The notes beneath the pieces are model-generated. The model made no database searches. It had not been told where the DNA came from and saw only the letters and a list, made by a program, of their open reading frames with translations. Made by a program: the position numbers and the translations under genes. Positions 8,949 to 18,200 of a DNA stretch of 64,000 bases are shown in pieces. The DNA comes from Actinoplanes sp. M2I2 (lineage in GTDB: Bacteria > Actinomycetota > Actinomycetes > Mycobacteriales > Micromonosporaceae), in assembly GCF_023544445.1 (NCBI RefSeq), contig NZ_JALPVJ010000033.1, positions 1-64,000 of the forward strand, read 5' to 3'. Numbering within the stretch: position 1 is the first letter of the stretch; each line of letters begins with the position of its first letter.

Positions 8949-9389
8949 GTGTCCAGCCCCACCGACGTGTCCAGCCCCATTGCGCGTTCGCTCGTGCTCG
9001 TCAAGCCCGATGCGGTCCGTCGCGGACTGCTCGGCGAGATCCTGGCCCGCTTCGAGCGCAAAGGGCTGGTGATCGAGGCGCTCGAGCTGCGCACGATGGA
9101 CGCGGCGCTGGCCGACCAGCACTATGCCGACCACGTCGAGAAGCCGTTCTACCCGCCGCTCAAGGAGTTCATGACTTCGGGGCCCCTGGCCGCGCTGGTG
9201 CTCTCCGGCGACGAGGTGATCGAGGTGGTGCGGGCGATGATCGGCTCGACCGACGGTCGCAAGGCCGCGGCCGGCACGATCCGCGGTGACTTCTCGCTCT
9301 CCAACCGCGAAAACCTGGTGCACGCCTCCGACTCGCCGGAGAGCGCGAAGCGTGAGCTCGCCCTCTGGTTCCCCGACCTGGCCATCTGA
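8949..9389 (+). CDS. ndk: nucleoside diphosphate kinase
   Basis: A 146-residue enzyme that moves phosphate from ATP to other nucleoside diphosphates. The family N-terminus SLVLVKPDAVRRG, the segment HYADHVEKPFYPPL and the active site NLVHASDSPESAKREL with the phosphorylated histidine are all present, and the length is normal apart from a short Ser-rich leader. The GTG at 8949 is chosen because a strong GGAGGAAAG ribosome site lies just upstream. The gene stands alone on the + strand between a convergent neighbour and the divergent membrane gene; in mycobacteria ndk follows folC/DUF4233 directly, so the VOC fusion gene is an insertion here. Confidence 0.97.
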   Translation: MSSPTDVSSPIARSLVLVKPDAVRRGLLGEILARFERKGLVIEALELRTMDAALADQHYADHVEKPFYPPLKEFMTSGPLAALVLSGDEVIEVVRAMIGSTDGRKAAAGTIRGDFSLSNRENLVHASDSPESAKRELALWFPDLAI

Positions 9390-9397
9390 GCCACGTA

Positions 9398-9431
9398 CTA
9401 GAGCACGTCGAGCTCTAGAGCACGTCGAGCG
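9398..9431. repeat. 17-bp tandem duplication at a stop codon
   Basis: CTAGAGCACGTCGAGC is repeated at 9398 and 9415. Read on the minus strand each copy encodes LDVL followed by TAG, so the stop codon of the permease at 9415-10200 is present twice. It is a small, recent-looking tandem duplication. Confidence 0.85.
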
Positions 9432-10200
9432 ACGCCGTCCGGCGTGACTCGAATTCGAAGATCTTGAGCAGGGCCGCAGCCGCGACCGCGTAGCCCGCGC
9501 CGACCAGCAGTTCCTGGCCGAGCGGGCCCGCGGCCGCGGCCAGCCCGTCTCCGGCCGCGAGCCGCCGGGCCGCTTCGGCCGCGTGCGTGATCGGCAGCCA
9601 CTCGCCGACGGCCACCATCCAGCCGGGCAGGCCGGACGCCGGCACGTTGACCCCCGTGAGCAGCAGCAACAGCGCGACGGAGACGTTCGAGATCACCCAG
9701 ACGTCGCGGAAGCGCAGCCCGAGCGCGCCCAGCGTCAGCCCGAAGAAACCGCAGGCGAGCGATCCGGCGGCCATCACCAGCAGCAGCCCGGGCAGGGCGC
9801 TCACCGGAATGCGCAGCCCCAGCAGGAGCGCTCCCGCGGTGAGGGTCACCACGGCGATCAGCAGGCCGTTTCCCGCGTACGGGAGAACGCGCCCCCAGAA
9901 GACGGCGGTGCGGCTGCGCGGGGACAACAGCACGTGGCCCAGCGTGCCGTAGCGGCGCTCGTTCGCGACCGCCATCGTGCCGCCGAAGACGCAGGCCAGC
10001 GACGCGGTGAGGACGGCGTTCCCGACGATGTAGAACCGGTCGTCGGCCACCTGCAGCTGCCGTCCGAGGTACGCGAAGAAGAGCAGCTGGAACAGCGGCC
10101 CGACGAGCAGCGTGCCGATGAACATGCCGGGCGTCGTCCAGTTGAACAGGGCGCGGTACGCGATCACACCCCCGACCGTCATCAGGCGGAGCGTCTTCAT
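9415..10200 (-). CDS. ABC-2 type transporter permease (second copy)
   Basis: A 261-residue integral membrane protein with about six helices and the ABC-2 permease layout: cytoplasmic N-terminus, a loop with NERRYGTLGHVLLSP after helix 2 and a last loop before GEWLPITHAAEAAR. It forms a channel half together with the permease at 10320-11090 and is powered by the ATPase at 11087-12067. The start at 10200 has an AAAGGG-type ribosome site. An alternative ATG at 10323 overlaps the upstream stop (ATGA) and would add 41 residues rich in Pro and Ala; the chosen start is more typical. Substrate unknown, probably a drug or lipid-like compound. Confidence 0.85.
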   Translation of the reverse strand: MKTLRLMTVGGVIAYRALFNWTTPGMFIGTLLVGPLFQLLFFAYLGRQLQVADDRFYIVGNAVLTASLACVFGGTMAVANERRYGTLGHVLLSPRSRTAVFWGRVLPYAGNGLLIAVVTLTAGALLLGLRIPVSALPGLLLVMAAGSLACGFFGLTLGALGLRFRDVWVISNVSVALLLLLTGVNVPASGLPGWMVAVGEWLPITHAAEAARRLAAGDGLAAAAGPLGQELLVGAGYAVAAAALLKIFEFESRRTASLDVL

Positions 10201-10319
10201 GCCAGGCCCTTTCTCAGGGGAGCGGTGCGGAGGCGGGACCGGGGAGGGTGTGAGGGCGGCGCGGGCCCGGAACGGGAAGGGGGTCGGCGAGGCGGCCGGG
10301 CCGGGCAGATAGGCGCCGC

Positions 10320-11090
10320 TCATGCCAGCGCCAGGGTGGCGGCCGCGCGGGCACGGCGTTCGACATGCGTGAGGGCGAAGCCCCCGAGGACCAGGCAGAG
10401 CAGGCTGATGCCCAGGCAGATGCCGAGGGACGGCCAGACCGGGCCGCCGCTGGTTGCCTCGCGCAGCGCCCGGGCGCCCCAGGTGGTGGGCAGCACGGCC
10501 GCGATGGGCGTCGTCCAGGCCGGCAGCACGGTGATCGGCACGAGCATGCCGGAGACGAGCCACACCGGGTACTCGAGGGTGTTGGCCAGGGCGTTGGCGT
10601 TGCGCATCAGCACGAAGGTGGCCGCCAGCAGCAGGCCGAACATGCCGAGCGCGACGACGCACACGACCGCGGCCACGACGAAGGCGGCCGGGTGGGCGAA
10701 GTCGAGCCTGATCCCGTACAGGAGCCGGCCCCACACCAGGGTCGCGAGCAACGCGTAGGTGCCGGTGAGCCCGGTGGCGATCGTGATGGGCAGGACCACG
10801 AGCACGGGTCGCCGCGGCGCCAGCATGATCATTTCAAGGGTGCCCTGCCAGCGCTGACCCTGGATCGCGCCGCCCGAGCCGAACAGCACGGACGACCAGA
10901 CGCCCATCACGCCGGCGCCGACCGCGGCCTCGAGCAGCCGGTGCTGCTCGCCGCTGGAGCGGAACAGATAGACCGCCAGGGTGGCCTGGACGACCGGGAC
11001 GACGAGCGCGATGGCGATCTCGAACGGGGAACGGCTGATCTGCTTGACGTGCAGCAGCGTGCCGACCGTCAGCAGGCGCAGGGTGCTCAC
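10320..11090 (-). CDS. ABC-2 type transporter permease (first copy)
   Basis: A 256-residue membrane protein with about six helices. It carries the ABC-2 loop segment QGQRWQGTLEMIMLAPRR after the second helix and the late segment MLVPITVLPAWTTPIAAVLP. The GTG start overlaps the stop of the upstream ATPase gene by GTGA. With the next permease it forms a heterodimeric exporter. Neither protein has a signal peptide or binding-protein partner, so export rather than import is expected. The gene cannot be assigned to a substrate from sequence. Confidence 0.88.
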   Translation of the reverse strand: MSTLRLLTVGTLLHVKQISRSPFEIAIALVVPVVQATLAVYLFRSSGEQHRLLEAAVGAGVMGVWSSVLFGSGGAIQGQRWQGTLEMIMLAPRRPVLVVLPITIATGLTGTYALLATLVWGRLLYGIRLDFAHPAAFVVAAVVCVVALGMFGLLLAATFVLMRNANALANTLEYPVWLVSGMLVPITVLPAWTTPIAAVLPTTWGARALREATSGGPVWPSLGICLGISLLCLVLGGFALTHVERRARAAATLALA

Positions 11091-12067
11091 GCGGCGGCGC
11101 TCACGATCGCGACGTACGCGTCCTCGAGGGTCGGTTCGCGGCTGTCGACCCGGCCGAGGCGGATGCCGGCCAGCTCGCGCAGCACGTCGCTCTGCACGTC
11201 CACGTGCGCGTCGGAGTGGACGGTCAGCAGCTGCAGGGCGCCCCGGGCCTCGACGGCGGTCTCCCGTACGCCGGGAAGCCCGCGCAGCGCGTCGACCGCG
11301 CTCTCCGGGACGCCGTACGCCTCGACCTCGACGACCCGGCGGCCCTCAGCCCGGCGCCGCAGCTCGGCCGGGGTGCCCAGGGCCTGGATGCACCCGTCGG
11401 CGATCACCGCGATCCGGTCGCAGAGCTCGTCCGCCTCGGCCATGTAGTGGGTCGTGAGCAGCACCGTCGTGCCGGTCGAGGCCAGGTCGGCGACGGTGCG
11501 GCGCAGCTCGCGGGCGGCCACCGGGTCGACGCCGATCGAGGGTTCGTCGAGGAAGAGCACGTCGGGTGAGTGCAACAGGCCGCGGGCGATGTGCAGCCGT
11601 TGCCGCATGCCCCGCGAGTAGCCCTCGACCCGTTCCCGCTCACGCCCGGCCAGGCCCACGAGGTCGAGCAGCTCGGCGATGCGGCCCTTCTGCTCGCGGG
11701 CCGGCACCGCGTACAGCTCGGCGAAGTACCGCAGGTTGTCCAGCGCGGACAGCCGGTCGTAGAGCCCGCGGTCGCCACCGAAGACGTAACCGATCCGCCG
11801 GCGGACCTCGCGGGTCTCCCGCTCGACGTCGTGGCCGCATACCCGGGCCCGGCCCGAGGTGGGGATCAGCAGCGTGTTCAGCATTTTGATCGTGGTGGTC
11901 TTGCCGGCGCCGTTCGGTCCGAGCAGGCCGAACAGCTCGCCCCGGCCGACCGTGAAGGTCACCCCGCGGACCGCTTCGACCTCGGTGCGCCGGGGCTTGA
12001 GCCAGCCGGTGCGGGCCCGGTAGGTCCGGCGTAGTTCTTCGGCCTCGATGGCGTATGCGCTCCCCAT
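11087..12067 (-). CDS. ABC transporter ATP-binding protein, exporter type
   Basis: A 326-residue ATPase with all nucleotide-binding motifs: Walker A GPNGAGKTTT, signature motif YSRGMRQRLHIARGLL, Walker B VLFLDEPSIGVDP and the switch histidine in LLTTHYMAEA. A C-terminal extension of about 90 residues is typical of DrrA/CcmA-like drug and lipid exporters. The ATG at 12067 is chosen because the reading frame upstream overlaps the regulator gene. It is first in a three-gene, tightly overlapping transcription unit with two permeases, and lies 29 bases downstream of a winged-helix regulator that probably controls it. Confidence 0.93.
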   Translation of the reverse strand: MGSAYAIEAEELRRTYRARTGWLKPRRTEVEAVRGVTFTVGRGELFGLLGPNGAGKTTTIKMLNTLLIPTSGRARVCGHDVERETREVRRRIGYVFGGDRGLYDRLSALDNLRYFAELYAVPAREQKGRIAELLDLVGLAGRERERVEGYSRGMRQRLHIARGLLHSPDVLFLDEPSIGVDPVAARELRRTVADLASTGTTVLLTTHYMAEADELCDRIAVIADGCIQALGTPAELRRRAEGRRVVEVEAYGVPESAVDALRGLPGVRETAVEARGALQLLTVHSDAHVDVQSDVLRELAGIRLGRVDSREPTLEDAYVAIVSAAA

Positions 12068-12096
12068 GCGACGAACGCTAGGGAATCGACCATCGT

Positions 12097-13116
12097 CTAG
12101 GAAACGAATTCGGTGCGGGCCGAATCCTCGCCGAGCAGCGTCACCAGGGCCGTCCCGGCCGGTTCGAGCTGGTAGAGGACCCGGCGCCCGGCCCGCCGGC
12201 GGTGCACGACCCCGGCCGCCAGCAGGCCCGCGAGATGTTCGGAGATCGTGCTCGGCGCGAGGCCGAGGGCGGTGGACAGGGCGGTCGTGGTGGCGGGGGT
12301 GCTCAGCGCCCGCAGGACGGCGGCGCGCCCCCGTCCGACCAGGATGGCCAGGCGGTCGTCGGCGGCCGGCGGCGCGGGAGCGACCCCGCCCGCGAGCACC
12401 GCCGAGCCGCGCGACTGGTACGTCACCATGATCCGGTCGGGCTGGTCGCCCGAGCACAGCAGCGCGCCCCGCGAGAAGATCAGCGGGACCAGCACCAGCC
12501 GCTGGTTGACCGCCTCGAACGACTGCTCGAGCGGTTTGACCAGGGTGAGCACCGGCCGTTCCCAGCGGATCCGGTCGTGCAGCCGGGAGAGCAGCGCGTC
12601 GGGTCCTTCGGCGGCCAGCGCCCGGGCCCGCAGCAGCACCTCCTCGTCGAGGGCGGCCCGCATGGCCGGCCAGTAGGGCGCGATCGCCGCGTCCCAGTAG
12701 GCCCGCACGCCGCCGGCGAGCCGATCGAGGGCCGCCCGCCGGTCGTCGCGGAACGGCCGCATCAGCTCGGGAAGGTTCCCGTCCGGGTAGTGCTTCGCGA
12801 ACTCCGCCTCGATCACGTCGGGTGACGTCTCGCGGAGCTGGCCGAGCTGCTCGCCGATGCTCGGCATCGGGCCGTCGGGCGGCGGGCAGAGGAAGTCCGG
12901 CGACACCGACGGCAACTTCAGATAGAGCGAGACGGGGGCGGTCGACGGGTCGGTGCGCAGGATCTCGCGGGTCCGCCGGGCCCAGCCGTCGTAGGGCCAC
13001 GGCACGGCGGCCGGGTGGCGTTCGAGCAGGAAGAGACTGCACGCGACCTCGGCCAGCGGGTTGATCGCGATCCGGGTGCGCGACAGCGTGGGTTCATCGA
13101 TCTCGATGCGGATCAC
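12097..13116 (-). CDS. ArsR-like winged-helix regulator with large N-terminal domain (DUF5937-like)
   Basis: A 339-residue protein. Residues 1-230 are an uncharacterised domain common in actinobacterial ArsR-like regulators, starting with IRIEIDEPTLSRTRIAINPLAEV. The C-terminal ~90 residues form a winged helix, with AILVGRGRAAVLRALSTPATT leading into the recognition region ALGLAPSTISEHLAGLLAAG. The GTG at 13116 gives the family N-terminus; an in-frame extension that would overlap phoD on the other strand was discarded. It lies directly upstream of, and in line with, the ABC exporter operon and diverges from phoD, so it may act as a ligand-responsive repressor of either. No metal-binding cysteines are seen, so metal sensing is unlikely. 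Confidence 0.8.
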   Translation of the reverse strand: MIRIEIDEPTLSRTRIAINPLAEVACSLFLLERHPAAVPWPYDGWARRTREILRTDPSTAPVSLYLKLPSVSPDFLCPPPDGPMPSIGEQLGQLRETSPDVIEAEFAKHYPDGNLPELMRPFRDDRRAALDRLAGGVRAYWDAAIAPYWPAMRAALDEEVLLRARALAAEGPDALLSRLHDRIRWERPVLTLVKPLEQSFEAVNQRLVLVPLIFSRGALLCSGDQPDRIMVTYQSRGSAVLAGGVAPAPPAADDRLAILVGRGRAAVLRALSTPATTTALSTALGLAPSTISEHLAGLLAAGVVHRRRAGRRVLYQLEPAGTALVTLLGEDSARTEFVS

Positions 13117-13175
13117 GTCGTGAAGTTTAGGGAACGGCCACCACACGGCCATGAACGATCGATAGGCATCAAGGC

Positions 13176-14705
13176 ATGACCTCGATCTCACGACGGAATC
13201 TGCTGCGCGCCGGTGTCGCCGGCGGCGTGGCCGGCCTGGCCGGTGGCGCGCCCGCCTTCTCCTCGGCCGGTCATCGGCCGGTCCTCACCCACGGCGTTCA
13301 GAGCGGGGACCCGCTGGGCAACGCGGCGGTGGTCTGGAGCCGCGCCGACCGGCCCGGCCGGCTCTGGGTGCAGGTCAGCAAGCGCCCCGACTTCCGCGGC
13401 TCGCGGGTGCTGCGCGGGCCGATCGTCACCCCCGACACCGACTTCACCGGCAAGCTGACGCTGCGCGGCCTGCCCGCGGGCGAACGACTGCACTACCGGG
13501 TCCGGGCCGAGAGCCTGGAACGGCCGGGCCTGTTCGGCGCCCCGGTCGACGGTTCCCTGCGCACCGCGCCCGACCGGCGCCGGGACGTCCGGTTCGTCTG
13601 GACCGGTGACGTCGTGGGCCAGGGCTGGGGCATCGATCCCGCGTACGGGGGCCTGAAGCTCTTCGAGTCGATGCGCCGGCGCAGGCCCGACTTCCTGCTG
13701 CACAGCGGCGACACCGTCTATGCCGACGGGCCGCTGACCGAGACGGTGACGCTGCCCGACGGGCGGATCTGGCGCAACCTGGTCACCGAGGAGAAGCTGA
13801 AGGTCGCCGAGACCCTCCGGGAGTACCGCGGGCAGTACGCCTACAACCTGCTCGACCCGGCCTACCGGGCGTTCGCCGCCGAGGTGCCGCAGATCAACCA
13901 GTGGGACGACCACGAGGTGACCAACAACTGGTACCCGGGGGAGATCCTGGACGACGTCCGGTACACCGAGAAGCGGGTGGACGTGCTGGCCGAGCGGGCA
14001 CGGCAGGCGTACCACGAGTGGGTGCCGACGCCGATGCGCTCCGGCCCGGTGTATCGCAAGATCTCGTACGGGCCCCTGCTCGACATCTTCGTGCTCGACA
14101 TGCGCACCTTCAAGGACGCCAACGACGGCAACACGTACGCCGACCCGGCCCGGGGTCTGCTCGGCGCCGAGCAGCGCAAGTGGCTGATCCGCGGGCTCCG
14201 CGAGTCCCGGGCGACCTGGAAGGTGATCGCCAACGACCTGCCCCTGGGTCTGGTCGTGCCCGACGGCGCGGCCGCCCAGGAGGGCGTGGCCCAGGGCGAC
14301 CCGGGCGTGCCGCGGGGCCGGGAGCTCGAGTTCGCCGAGGTGCTCCGGTCGGCGCACCGGCACGACGTGACCGGCATCGTGTTCCTGACCGCCGACGTGC
14401 ACTACACCCAGGCGAACCACTACGACCCGGCCCGCGCGGCGATCCAGGACTTCACGCCGTTCTGGGAGTTCGTGTCCGGCCCGGCGCACGCCGGCGCCTT
14501 CGGCCCCAACGCCCTGGACGCCACGTTCGGCCCGCGGACCGCCTTCGTCAACGCGCCGCCGGCCGCCAACACGTCCCCGGCCGACGGCTTCCAGCACTTC
14601 GGCGAGGTGGAGATCGACGCCGAGACCAAGGCCTTCACGGTCACCCTGCGCGACCGCGAGGGCGGGTCCCTCTGGAGGACCACCCTGACCGCCCCGCGAG
14701 GCTGA
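13176..14705 (+). CDS. phoD: alkaline phosphatase D, Tat-exported
   Basis: A 509-residue phosphodiesterase/phosphatase of the PhoD family. The N-terminus has a twin-arginine signal (SRRNLLRAG followed by an Ala/Gly-rich hydrophobic stretch to about residue 30), so it is folded in the cytoplasm and exported. An N-terminal beta domain is followed by the metallophosphatase core, with metal-ligand motifs GDVVGQGWG, HSGDTVYADGP, NQWDDHEVTNNW and TADVHYTQ. In related enzymes these bind iron and calcium and release phosphate from esters and teichoic-acid-like polymers outside the cell. It stands alone; a PhoB box was not recognised upstream. Confidence 0.93.
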   Translation: MTSISRRNLLRAGVAGGVAGLAGGAPAFSSAGHRPVLTHGVQSGDPLGNAAVVWSRADRPGRLWVQVSKRPDFRGSRVLRGPIVTPDTDFTGKLTLRGLPAGERLHYRVRAESLERPGLFGAPVDGSLRTAPDRRRDVRFVWTGDVVGQGWGIDPAYGGLKLFESMRRRRPDFLLHSGDTVYADGPLTETVTLPDGRIWRNLVTEEKLKVAETLREYRGQYAYNLLDPAYRAFAAEVPQINQWDDHEVTNNWYPGEILDDVRYTEKRVDVLAERARQAYHEWVPTPMRSGPVYRKISYGPLLDIFVLDMRTFKDANDGNTYADPARGLLGAEQRKWLIRGLRESRATWKVIANDLPLGLVVPDGAAAQEGVAQGDPGVPRGRELEFAEVLRSAHRHDVTGIVFLTADVHYTQANHYDPARAAIQDFTPFWEFVSGPAHAGAFGPNALDATFGPRTAFVNAPPAANTSPADGFQHFGEVEIDAETKAFTVTLRDREGGSLWRTTLTAPRG

Positions 14706-14710
14706 AATAC

Positions 14711-14923
14711 CCGGATGGCCGGTATCGTTGTCTCTGCGCAGGCGACGAACCGGCCATCACCGGGGAGCCTCCGGAAGAACGGACCCGTCGGGTCCCACTA
14801 GAACCGGGCGTCACCGGCACGCGCACGAGCCGGCGAACGAGTGGGCGGAGCGATCCGTCAAGCGAGGTGGTACCGCGGGCCCCGGGCTCGTCCTCGCAGT
14901 CTGACCATGACTGCCACGAGGAG
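14711..14923 (+). promoter_or_regulatory. T-box leader of ileS, translational type
   Basis: The leader has a short first stem (14715-14723 paired with 14749-14757) with ATC, an isoleucine codon, directly after its 5' strand at 14724-14726. The conserved T-box sequence AGGTGGTACCGCG lies at 14865-14877, whose TGGT bulge should pair with the end of uncharged tRNA. Instead of a terminator, TCCTCG at 14891-14896 is exactly complementary to CGAGGA (14917-14922), the ribosome site of ileS. Uncharged tRNA-Ile should therefore free the ribosome site. Translational T-boxes with a short stem I are known on actinobacterial ileS. The exact specifier position is inferred. Confidence 0.88.
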
Positions 14924-14933
14924 ACCACCGACG

Positions 14934-17900
14934 ATGGCCTATCCCAAGCACACCGAGGCCTCCGGCGTGCCGGCGAGCCCCGACCTGCCCGCCGTCGAGC
15001 GGGCGGTGCTGGAGCACTGGACGGCCGACCAGACGTTCGAGGCGTCCGTCGAGCAGCGCCCGGCCGGCGAGGACGGCAGCAACGAGTACGTCTTCTACGA
15101 CGGCCCGCCCTTCGCCAACGGGCTGCCGCACTACGGGCACCTGTTCACCGGCTATGTGAAGGACCTGGTCCCGCGCTACCAGACGATGCGCGGCAAGCAC
15201 GTCGAGCGCCGGTTCGGCTGGGACACCCACGGGCTGCCGGCCGAGGTCGAGGCCGAGAAGCAGCTGGGCATCACCACCAAGGCGCAGATCGTCGAGCTGG
15301 GCATCGACAAGTTCAACGAGGCCTGCCGCACCTCCGTGCTGGCCTACACCAAGGACTGGGAGCGCTACGTCACCCGGCAGGCCCGGTGGGTGGACTTCGA
15401 GGACGACTACAAGACCCTGGACCCCAGCTACATGGAGTCGGTCATGTGGGCGTTCAAGACGCTGCACGACAAGGGGCTCGTCTACGAGGGCTTCCGCGTC
15501 CTGGCCTACTGCTTCCGGTGCGAGACCCCGTTGTCCAACACCGAGACCCGGATGGACGACGTCTACCGCGACCGCACCGACCCGGCGCTGACCGTCACGT
15601 TCCGGCTCGAGACCGGCGAGCGGATCGCGGTGTGGACGACCACGCCGTGGACCCTGCCGTCGAACCTCGCCCTGGCCGTGGGCCCGTCCCTGCGGTACGC
15701 GATCCTGGAGAAGGACGGCGAGCGCCTGATCATGGGTGAGTCCCGGGTCTCCTCGTACGCCAAGGAGCTCGAGGGGTGGACGCAGACCGGCACGGTGCTC
15801 GGCAGCGAGCTGGCCGGGCGCCGGTACGAGCCGATGTTCGACTTCCTGGTCGAGGCGGGCGGCCCGAACGCGTTCCAGGTGCTCGCGGCCGACTACGTGA
15901 GCGACGAGGACGGCACCGGGGTCGTGCACCAGGCGCCGGCCTTCGGTGAGGACGACCAGAACGTCTGCAACGCGGCCGGCATCCCGACCGTGGTGACCGT
16001 CGACGAGCACACCCGCTTCACCGCGCTCGTGCCGGCCTGGCAGGGCACGCAGGTCTTCGAGGCCAACAAGCCGATCATCGCCGAGCTCAAGGGCCGCGGC
16101 GTGGTGCTGCGGCACGAGGGCTACACGCACTCCTACCCGCACTGCTGGCGCTGCGACACCCCGCTGGTCTACAAGGCGGTGTCGTCGTGGTTCGTGGCCG
16201 TGACGAAGTTCCGCGACCGGATGGTGGAGCTCAACCAGGAGATCACCTGGACGCCCGCGCACATCAAGGACGGCTCGTTCGGCAAGTGGCTGGCCAACGC
16301 CCGTGACTGGTCGATCTCGCGCAACCGGTTCTGGGGCTCGCCGATCCCGGTCTGGAAGTCCGACGACCCGACCTACCCGCGGGTGGACATCTACGGATCC
16401 TTCGAGGAGCTCGAGCGCGACTTCGGCGTCAAGGTCACCGACCTGCACCGGCCGTACGTCGACGAGCTGACCCGGCCCAACCCGGACGACCCGACCGGGC
16501 AGTCGACCATGCGCCGCGTGCCCGAGGTGCTCGACTGCTGGTTCGAGTCCGGGTCGATGCCGTTCGCCCAGGTGCACTACCCGTTCGAGAACAAGGACTG
16601 GTTCGAGCACCACTACCCCGGCGACTTCATCGTCGAGTACATCGGCCAGACCCGCGGCTGGTTCTACACCATGCACGTGCTGGCCACCGCGCTGTTCGAC
16701 CGGCCGGCGTTCCGCAACTGCCTGAGCCACGGCATCCTGCTGGGCGAGGACGGCCGCAAGATGTCCAAGTCGCTGCGCAACTATCCGGACGTCTATCAGG
16801 TCTTCGACTCGTACGGCTCGGACGCCATGCGCTGGATGCTGATGTCGTCGCCGGTGCTGCGGGGCGGGGACATGGCGGTCACCGAGGTGGCCGTCCGCGA
16901 CTCGGTGCGCCAGGTGCTGCTGCCGTTGTGGAACGTCTGGTACTTCTTCAGCCTGTACGCCAACGCGTCGGGGCACGAGGCGTCGTTCCGGACCGACTCG
17001 AAGCACCTGCTCGACCGGTACATCCTGGCCAAGACCGGCGAACTGGTCACCGACGTCCAGCGCCAGATGGACGAGTACGACATCTCGGGTGCGGCCGCCT
17101 CAGTCCGCGCCTACCTCGACGCCCTGACCAACTGGTACGTACGCCGGTCGCGCGACCGCTTCTGGCAGGGCGACGCGGACGCGTTCGACACACTGGCGAC
17201 GGTGCTCGAGACCGTGTGCCGGGTCGTCGCGCCGCTCGCGCCGCTGACCACCGAGGAGATCTGGCGGGGCCTGACCGGCGACCGTTCGGTCCACCTGACC
17301 GACTGGCCGTCGGCGTCGTCCTTCCCGGCCGACCACGAGCTGGTGGCCTCGATGGATGCGATCCGCGACGTGGCCTCGGCCGCGCTCTCCCTGCGCAAGG
17401 CACGCGGCCTGCGGGTACGGCTGCCGCTGGCCAGGCTGACCGTGGCCACCGCGTCGGCCCCGGCCCTGGCCGGCCTGGCCGACCTGGTGGCCGACGAGGT
17501 CAACGTCAAGGACGTCGTCTTCACCGACGATGTCGCCGCCTCCTCGGAGCAGGTCCTCACCGTCGTCCCGCGGGCGCTCGGCCCCCGGGTGGGCAAGCAG
17601 GTGCAGCAGGTCATCAAGGCGGTCAAGGCCGGCCAGTGGGAGCTGGTGGACGGCGCGCCGGTGGCCGCCGGGGTCACCCTGGCCGACGGCGAGTACGAGC
17701 TCAAGCTGGTCGCCGCCGACGCCGAGAACTCGGCGCCGCTGCCGGGCGGCGCGGGCGTCGTCGTGCTGGACACCGCGGTCACCCCCGAGCTCGCGGCCGA
17801 GGGCGTGGCCCGCGACGTGATCCGCGTCGTGCAGCAGGCGCGGCGCGACGCCGACCTGGACGTCTCGGACCGGATCGCGCTGGTCGTCTCGGCCGCCGGG

Positions 17901-18053
17901 CCGGTGCGGGCGGCGGTCGAACGGCACCGGGAGTTCGTCGGCGGGGAGACGCTGGCGACCTCGGTGACCTTCGCGGACGCCGGCGCCGCGGGCTTCGCCG
18001 GCGAGGTCGGCGACGGAGATCAGGTAACAGTTCAGGTCTCGAAGCGGGGCTGA
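14934..18053 (+). CDS. ileS: isoleucyl-tRNA synthetase
   Basis: A 1039-residue class I synthetase that charges tRNA-Ile. HIGH-type motif HYGH at residues 66-69 (in DGPPFANGLPHYGHL), KMSKS loop GRKMSKSLRNYPD near 609, a large editing domain between them with TTPWTLPSNLALAV, and a C-terminal anticodon-binding region. Length and C-terminus match the eukaryote-like type of IleS found in many actinobacteria, a form often less sensitive to mupirocin than the short type; that property is inferred from the family. The ATG at 14934 lies 11 bases after the CGAGGAG ribosome site that the T-box sequesters; an upstream in-frame ATG at 14907 is within the leader. A hairpin terminates the unit. Confidence 0.97.
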   Translation: MAYPKHTEASGVPASPDLPAVERAVLEHWTADQTFEASVEQRPAGEDGSNEYVFYDGPPFANGLPHYGHLFTGYVKDLVPRYQTMRGKHVERRFGWDTHGLPAEVEAEKQLGITTKAQIVELGIDKFNEACRTSVLAYTKDWERYVTRQARWVDFEDDYKTLDPSYMESVMWAFKTLHDKGLVYEGFRVLAYCFRCETPLSNTETRMDDVYRDRTDPALTVTFRLETGERIAVWTTTPWTLPSNLALAVGPSLRYAILEKDGERLIMGESRVSSYAKELEGWTQTGTVLGSELAGRRYEPMFDFLVEAGGPNAFQVLAADYVSDEDGTGVVHQAPAFGEDDQNVCNAAGIPTVVTVDEHTRFTALVPAWQGTQVFEANKPIIAELKGRGVVLRHEGYTHSYPHCWRCDTPLVYKAVSSWFVAVTKFRDRMVELNQEITWTPAHIKDGSFGKWLANARDWSISRNRFWGSPIPVWKSDDPTYPRVDIYGSFEELERDFGVKVTDLHRPYVDELTRPNPDDPTGQSTMRRVPEVLDCWFESGSMPFAQVHYPFENKDWFEHHYPGDFIVEYIGQTRGWFYTMHVLATALFDRPAFRNCLSHGILLGEDGRKMSKSLRNYPDVYQVFDSYGSDAMRWMLMSSPVLRGGDMAVTEVAVRDSVRQVLLPLWNVWYFFSLYANASGHEASFRTDSKHLLDRYILAKTGELVTDVQRQMDEYDISGAAASVRAYLDALTNWYVRRSRDRFWQGDADAFDTLATVLETVCRVVAPLAPLTTEEIWRGLTGDRSVHLTDWPSASSFPADHELVASMDAIRDVASAALSLRKARGLRVRLPLARLTVATASAPALAGLADLVADEVNVKDVVFTDDVAASSEQVLTVVPRALGPRVGKQVQQVIKAVKAGQWELVDGAPVAAGVTLADGEYELKLVAADAENSAPLPGGAGVVVLDTAVTPELAAEGVARDVIRVVQQARRDADLDVSDRIALVVSAAGPVRAAVERHREFVGGETLATSVTFADAGAAGFAGEVGDGDQVTVQVSKRG

Positions 18054-18057
18054 AATC

Positions 18058-18111
18058 GGCGACCGGTCCGGATATTCCACGCATCTGTGATGAATGTCCG
18101 GGCCGGTCGCC
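18058..18111 (+). terminator. hairpin after ileS
   Basis: GGCGACCGG at 18058-18066 pairs perfectly with CCGGTCGCC at 18103-18111, and the TCCGGA/TCCGGG flanks extend the stem inwards. It begins five bases after the ileS stop. There is no T-run, which is common for terminators in high-GC actinobacteria. Confidence 0.6.
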
Positions 18112-18200
18112 CCACTGAAAGGGACTTCCGGGTTTCCGTCCGATAACCTGACCGCGCCCCCCACATCCCTTGCGCATGCTTGTCCTCGGAGGAACCCCCG

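Noticed and set aside
10201..10319. N-terminal 41-residue extension of the second permease from an ATG at 10323.
   Set aside because: The overlap with the upstream stop is attractive, but the extension is Pro/Ala/Arg-rich low complexity and a ribosome site exists before the ATG at 10200. Left as an alternative start.
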